From Saprospiraceae bacterium (lineage in GTDB: Bacteria > Bacteroidota > Bacteroidia > Chitinophagales > Saprospiraceae), in assembly GCA_020629315.1 (NCBI GenBank), contig JAHDDO010000011.1, positions 23,574 through 87,573 of the forward strand: DNA of 64,000 bases, given 5' to 3'. This document shows, in pieces, positions 60,950 to 64,000 of the stretch. The translations under genes were made by a program, and so were the position numbers. Under the pieces are notes generated by a model. That model had not been told where the DNA came from, did not search any database, and saw only the letters and a program-made list of their open reading frames with translations. Every line of letters starts with the position of its first letter. Positions within the stretch are counted from its first letter, which is position 1.

Positions 60950-61375
60950 CTAGCCTTCAAGTACCTCTCGGTACAATATAGGTCTCGGATATTCCTCTTT
61001 TAAGGTGTGTTTTATCACATCGAATGCGGTAACCACTCCTTTTAGATCTCCATCTAGATTTACAACGGGTAATGTTTTAAACCGTTTTGACATAAACAAT
61101 TCTGCGGCTGTACCCACCTTATCAATAGGCGTAATACGTAGTACATTGGTTGTCATGACTTCCTGCACCTGTGTTTCAGGATTAAAAGAAGCATCTTTAT
61201 GATTTTTCCATAGATCATAAGATGTGATCAAGCCACGTAGTTTACCGTTTTCCACCACCGGTATTTGCTGGACTTTGTTATCGATCATCACTTCCTGTAC
61301 TTGAGCTAGTGTCTGATTTGGGCTTACAGTGATAGGATCAAGGGTCATGATCCTGCGGACTTCTTCGTTCATCAT
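60950..61375 (-). CDS. CBS-domain-pair protein
   Basis: MTLDPITVSPNQTLAQVQEVMIDNKVQQIPVVENGKLRGLITSYDL; second CBS VMTTNVLRITPIDKVGTAAELFMSKRFKTLPVVNLDGDLKGVVTAFDV. Confidence 0.92.
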   Translation of the reverse strand: MMNEEVRRIMTLDPITVSPNQTLAQVQEVMIDNKVQQIPVVENGKLRGLITSYDLWKNHKDASFNPETQVQEVMTTNVLRITPIDKVGTAAELFMSKRFKTLPVVNLDGDLKGVVTAFDVIKHTLKEEYPRPILYREVLEG

Positions 61376-61472
61376 AATAACAGGTTATTTGGTTATGCTG
61401 ATTAATTTAACAAAAAAGGCGATGAAAATCAAGGGTTTATCACGCTTTCTATTTTGAAAAATTCGTTGCGAT

Positions 61473-61614
61473 AAGGGTCCAGAACCCTTGGTCCCCGATT
61501 ATGCTTGAAGATTATCATAGTGAACGTTGTGTTTTATAGGGGACCGAGCTGTTAGCGAGGGTGGCGGGGCCTGCCGCTGAAGCTAGGCCAATCGTGTAGC
61601 AAGGTTTTCAGCGG
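61473..61614. other. GC-rich intergenic element with multiple inverted repeats (candidate structured RNA or dispersed repeat)
   Basis: AAGGGT/ACCCTT (61473-61478/61484-61489); GGTCCCC/GGGGACC (61490-61496/61539-61545); CCGCTGAA/TTCAGCGG (61574-61581/61607-61614) enclosing GCTA/TAGC (61582-61585/61597-61600). Confidence 0.45.
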
Positions 61615-61630
61615 ATCGCCCAAAAAAAAT

Positions 61631-61638
61631 TATATTTG
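61631..61638 (+). promoter_or_regulatory. -7-like element TATATTTG upstream of THX gene
   Basis: Exact TAnnTTTG, 25 nt before the ATG. Confidence 0.45.
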
Positions 61639-61663
61639 CAGCTCATTAAAAAAAAGAATTGCC

Positions 61664-61768
61664 ATGGGTAGAGGTGACAAAAGGTCAAAAAAAGGTAAGA
61701 TCTCTAAAGGTTCTTACGGAAATTCAAGACCTAAAACAAAAAAAACAGCAGCTCCAGCTAAAAGCTAG
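61664..61768 (+). CDS. 30S ribosomal protein THX
   Basis: Not in ORF track (34 aa): MGRGDKRSKKGKISKGSYGNSRPKTKKTAAPAKS*; the MGRGDKRSKKGKI...GSYGNSRPK pattern is characteristic of THX. Confidence 0.85.
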   Translation: MGRGDKRSKKGKISKGSYGNSRPKTKKTAAPAKS

Positions 61769-61782
61769 GAGCTCTTTTTTTA
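61750..61782 (+). terminator. Terminator hairpin overlapping the THX stop codon
   Basis: AGCTCC (61750-61755)/GGAGCT (61768-61773) with inner AGCT/AGCT, followed by a T run into the fumC 3' end. Confidence 0.65.
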
Positions 61783-63165
61783 TCCAATCATATCTTCGGG
61801 CTTAACCCAAGCATCAAATTCTTCTTCACTTAAATACCCAAGTGCCAAGGCCGCTTGCTTTAGTGAACTTCCTTCTTTATATGCTTTTTTGGCGATCTCC
61901 GCCGCTTTGTCGTAACCAATCTTAGTATTGAGGGCCGTAACAAGCATTAATGAATTATTAAGAAGATCATTTATTCTGGCCGTATTAGGTTCAAGGCCTT
62001 CAATACAATTCGTACTAAAACTTCGACAAGCATCTCCAATCAATCTAGAGGAAAGCAAGAAATTATAAATCATCATAGGCTTGAACACATTCAATTGGAA
62101 ATGACCATTCATGCCACCTACATTAATAGCGACGTCATTACCCATCACCTGGGCCATCGCCATAGTCAATGCCTCAGCCTGTGTAGGGTTTACTTTGCCC
62201 GGCATAATCGAAGAGCCCGGTTCATTAGCTGGAATCGTGTATTCACCAATACCACATCTTGGGCCCGAAGCCAACATTCGAATATCATTCCCAATCTTCA
62301 TCAAAGAAACAGCGACTGTTTTTAAGGCACCATGAGATTCTACAATCGCATCATGAGCCGATAGTCCTTCGAATTTATTAGTTCCTGTCTTGAAGGGATA
62401 CCCAGAAATATCCGCAATCTCTTTGGCTACTCGTTCGGCATAACCATCCGGTGTATTTAATCCGGTTCCCACAGCTGTACCGCCTAAGGCAATTTCTGAT
62501 AAGTGATCCAAACTATTTTCTATGGCTTTAATACCATGATCTAGTTGGGAAACAAATGCTGATAATTCCTGACCAACTGTCAATGGTGTAGCATCCATAA
62601 AATGCGTCCTACCAATCTTTACAACATCCTTATATTCGTCAGATTTCTTGGCAAAGACGTCTCTTAATTCTTTTATTCCCGGAATACAAACTTCAATTAA
62701 GGATGTATAGGCCGCTATATGCATAGCTGTTGGAAACGTATCATTAGAGGATTGTGACTTGTTTACATCGTCATTAGGGTGCATGGATTTTTTCTCGTCC
62801 GTCAAACTACCGCCATTTATAACATGCGCTCTATTAGCTATAACCTCATTGACATTCATATTGGACTGAGTACCTGAACCCGTTTGCCACACCACCAATG
62901 GGAATTGATCATCCAATTTACCCGCTTTAATCTCAGCGCACACATTGGCTATAAGATCTCGCTTTTCTTCAGAAAGTACACCTAATGCAGCATTAGTACG
63001 TGCCGCCCCCTCTTTCAGAATGGCATAGGCCTTTATCACTTCTTTTGGCATCTGTTGCCCACCTATTTTGAAGTTTTGCGTTGATCTCTGTGTCTGGGCT
63101 GCCCAATATTTATCGGCCGGCACATCTATATAACCTATGGAATCTTTTTCCTTTCTGAAGCTCAT
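61780..63165 (-). CDS. fumC: Class II fumarate hydratase
   Basis: [54 protein letters not shown]; signature [11 protein letters not shown]. Start trimmed to MSFRKEKDS. Confidence 0.95.
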   Translation of the reverse strand: MSFRKEKDSIGYIDVPADKYWAAQTQRSTQNFKIGGQQMPKEVIKAYAILKEGAARTNAALGVLSEEKRDLIANVCAEIKAGKLDDQFPLVVWQTGSGTQSNMNVNEVIANRAHVINGGSLTDEKKSMHPNDDVNKSQSSNDTFPTAMHIAAYTSLIEVCIPGIKELRDVFAKKSDEYKDVVKIGRTHFMDATPLTVGQELSAFVSQLDHGIKAIENSLDHLSEIALGGTAVGTGLNTPDGYAERVAKEIADISGYPFKTGTNKFEGLSAHDAIVESHGALKTVAVSLMKIGNDIRMLASGPRCGIGEYTIPANEPGSSIMPGKVNPTQAEALTMAMAQVMGNDVAINVGGMNGHFQLNVFKPMMIYNFLLSSRLIGDACRSFSTNCIEGLEPNTARINDLLNNSLMLVTALNTKIGYDKAAEIAKKAYKEGSSLKQAALALGYLSEEEFDAWVKPEDMIG

Positions 63166-63293
63166 ATCAAAAAAATTTGCCACAAAAGTAAACAAGAAAA
63201 AATATACTTATTCTTAGAGTTGGAGTGAACTTCTTACTTTTGAATTGTTATAAATAGAGGACTTACTTTTCAAAAAAATTAAAATACAATAAT

Positions 63294-63905
63294 ATGGCTT
63301 TCGAATTACCAAAATTGCCTTATGCCTATGATGCCGTTGAACCGCACATAGATGCAAGAACGATGGAGATACATCATGGCAAACACCATAATGGTTATAC
63401 TAATAAATTAAATGCTGCCATCGAAGGAACGGACATGGCTGGCCAATCGATTGAAGATATCCTTACTAATCTCGATATGAGTAATGGTGCTGTTCGAAAT
63501 AATGGTGGTGGATACTATAATCACTGCTTATACTGGGAAGTGATCAATCCTGAAAATAAAGGAGTGCTTTCAGGTGCACTTAAAGATGCTATCGAAAAAG
63601 CGTATGGCTCAAAAGATGCCTTCGAAGAAGCGTTTGCAAAAGCAGCAGCGACTAGATTTGGATCAGGGTGGGCATGGTTATGTGCACATGCTGATGGAAC
63701 AGTAGAGGTATGTTCATCAGCTAACCAAGACAATCCCTTAATGCCTGGCATCGGATGCGGTGGCACACCTATCTTAGGTATCGATGTATGGGAACATGCT
63801 TACTATCTTAATTATCAAAATAGAAGAGGTGACTACGTAAAGGGTTTCTTACAATTAGTAAACTGGAATGTAGTTGAGAAAAAATACGAGGCTTTACAAG
63901 GCTAA
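63294..63905 (+). CDS. Superoxide dismutase (Fe/Mn)
   Basis: FELPKLPYAYDAVEPHIDARTMEIHHGKHHNGYTNKLN; GSGWAWL; signature DVWEHAYY. Confidence 0.95.
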   Translation: MAFELPKLPYAYDAVEPHIDARTMEIHHGKHHNGYTNKLNAAIEGTDMAGQSIEDILTNLDMSNGAVRNNGGGYYNHCLYWEVINPENKGVLSGALKDAIEKAYGSKDAFEEAFAKAAATRFGSGWAWLCAHADGTVEVCSSANQDNPLMPGIGCGGTPILGIDVWEHAYYLNYQNRRGDYVKGFLQLVNWNVVEKKYEALQG

Positions 63906-63931
63906 CGCATCGGTTTTTAAAAAATTAAAAA

Positions 63932-63966
63932 AGGCGTTTCTCATAGTTTGAGAAGCGCTTTTTTTA
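63932..63966 (+). terminator. Rho-independent terminator after sod
   Basis: GCGTTTCTCA-TAGTT-TGAGAAGCGC-TTTTTTT (one G.U). Confidence 0.8.
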
Positions 63967-64000
63967 TACCCTTACTTGTACCTATTACCTGCTTTCCTCT

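Noticed and set aside
61440-61640. tRNA or rRNA fragment
   Set aside because: No cloverleaf, T-loop GTTCGA pattern or recognised rRNA motif could be found; kept only as an unassigned structured element.
62111-62335. Overlapping plus-strand ORFs antisense to fumC
   Set aside because: Two mutually overlapping shadow ORFs inside a conserved gene; no evidence of expression.
1-64000. CRISPR arrays, IS elements, prophage or toxin-antitoxin/defence islands
   Set aside because: No regularly spaced repeats, transposase/integrase, phage structural or defence-type motifs seen in the ORFs or intergenic regions.

Overview
The window is a gene-dense, AT-rich chromosomal segment of a Bacteroidota genome. 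The lineage is inferred from DUF4290/DUF4270-type proteins, a T9SS-type C-terminal sorting domain, single-domain glycogen synthase, TAnnTTTG-type -7 promoter elements and a 'DPNDKAA' surface-protein module, which suggest a Saprospiria-like member. Most of it is core metabolism and information processing: hisS, pheS, glyS and trpS; purQ, polyprenyl synthase, murA, glmS, rnr, acs, sdhCAB, hemW, tandem ddl, dcd, hldD, gcvP, rpmF, fumC and sod. Envelope and secreted proteins are interspersed. I found no CRISPR array, transposase, prophage, rRNA or tRNA, and no obvious defence island, so I do not claim a dramatic new multi-gene system. The best leads are: (1) an overlapping two-gene pair, acyltransferase plus OlsB/GlsB-like protein (39173-41076), that looks like an aminolipid synthesis operon; (2) a fused tandem Ddl-Ddl protein whose halves have diverged in a complementary way (46665-49331); (3) a DsbD with a duplicated N-terminal domain plus a third free-standing copy (4636-7692); (4) a GC-rich intergenic element with several nested inverted repeats (about 61473-61614); (5) two perfect palindromes between acs and sdhC, one a 7-1-7 PerR/Fur-like box (22932-22974); (6) an unlisted small ribosomal protein ORF (THX) whose stop codon lies at the base of its own terminator hairpin (61664-61782). 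All family names come from recognising motifs by eye; no database search was run.
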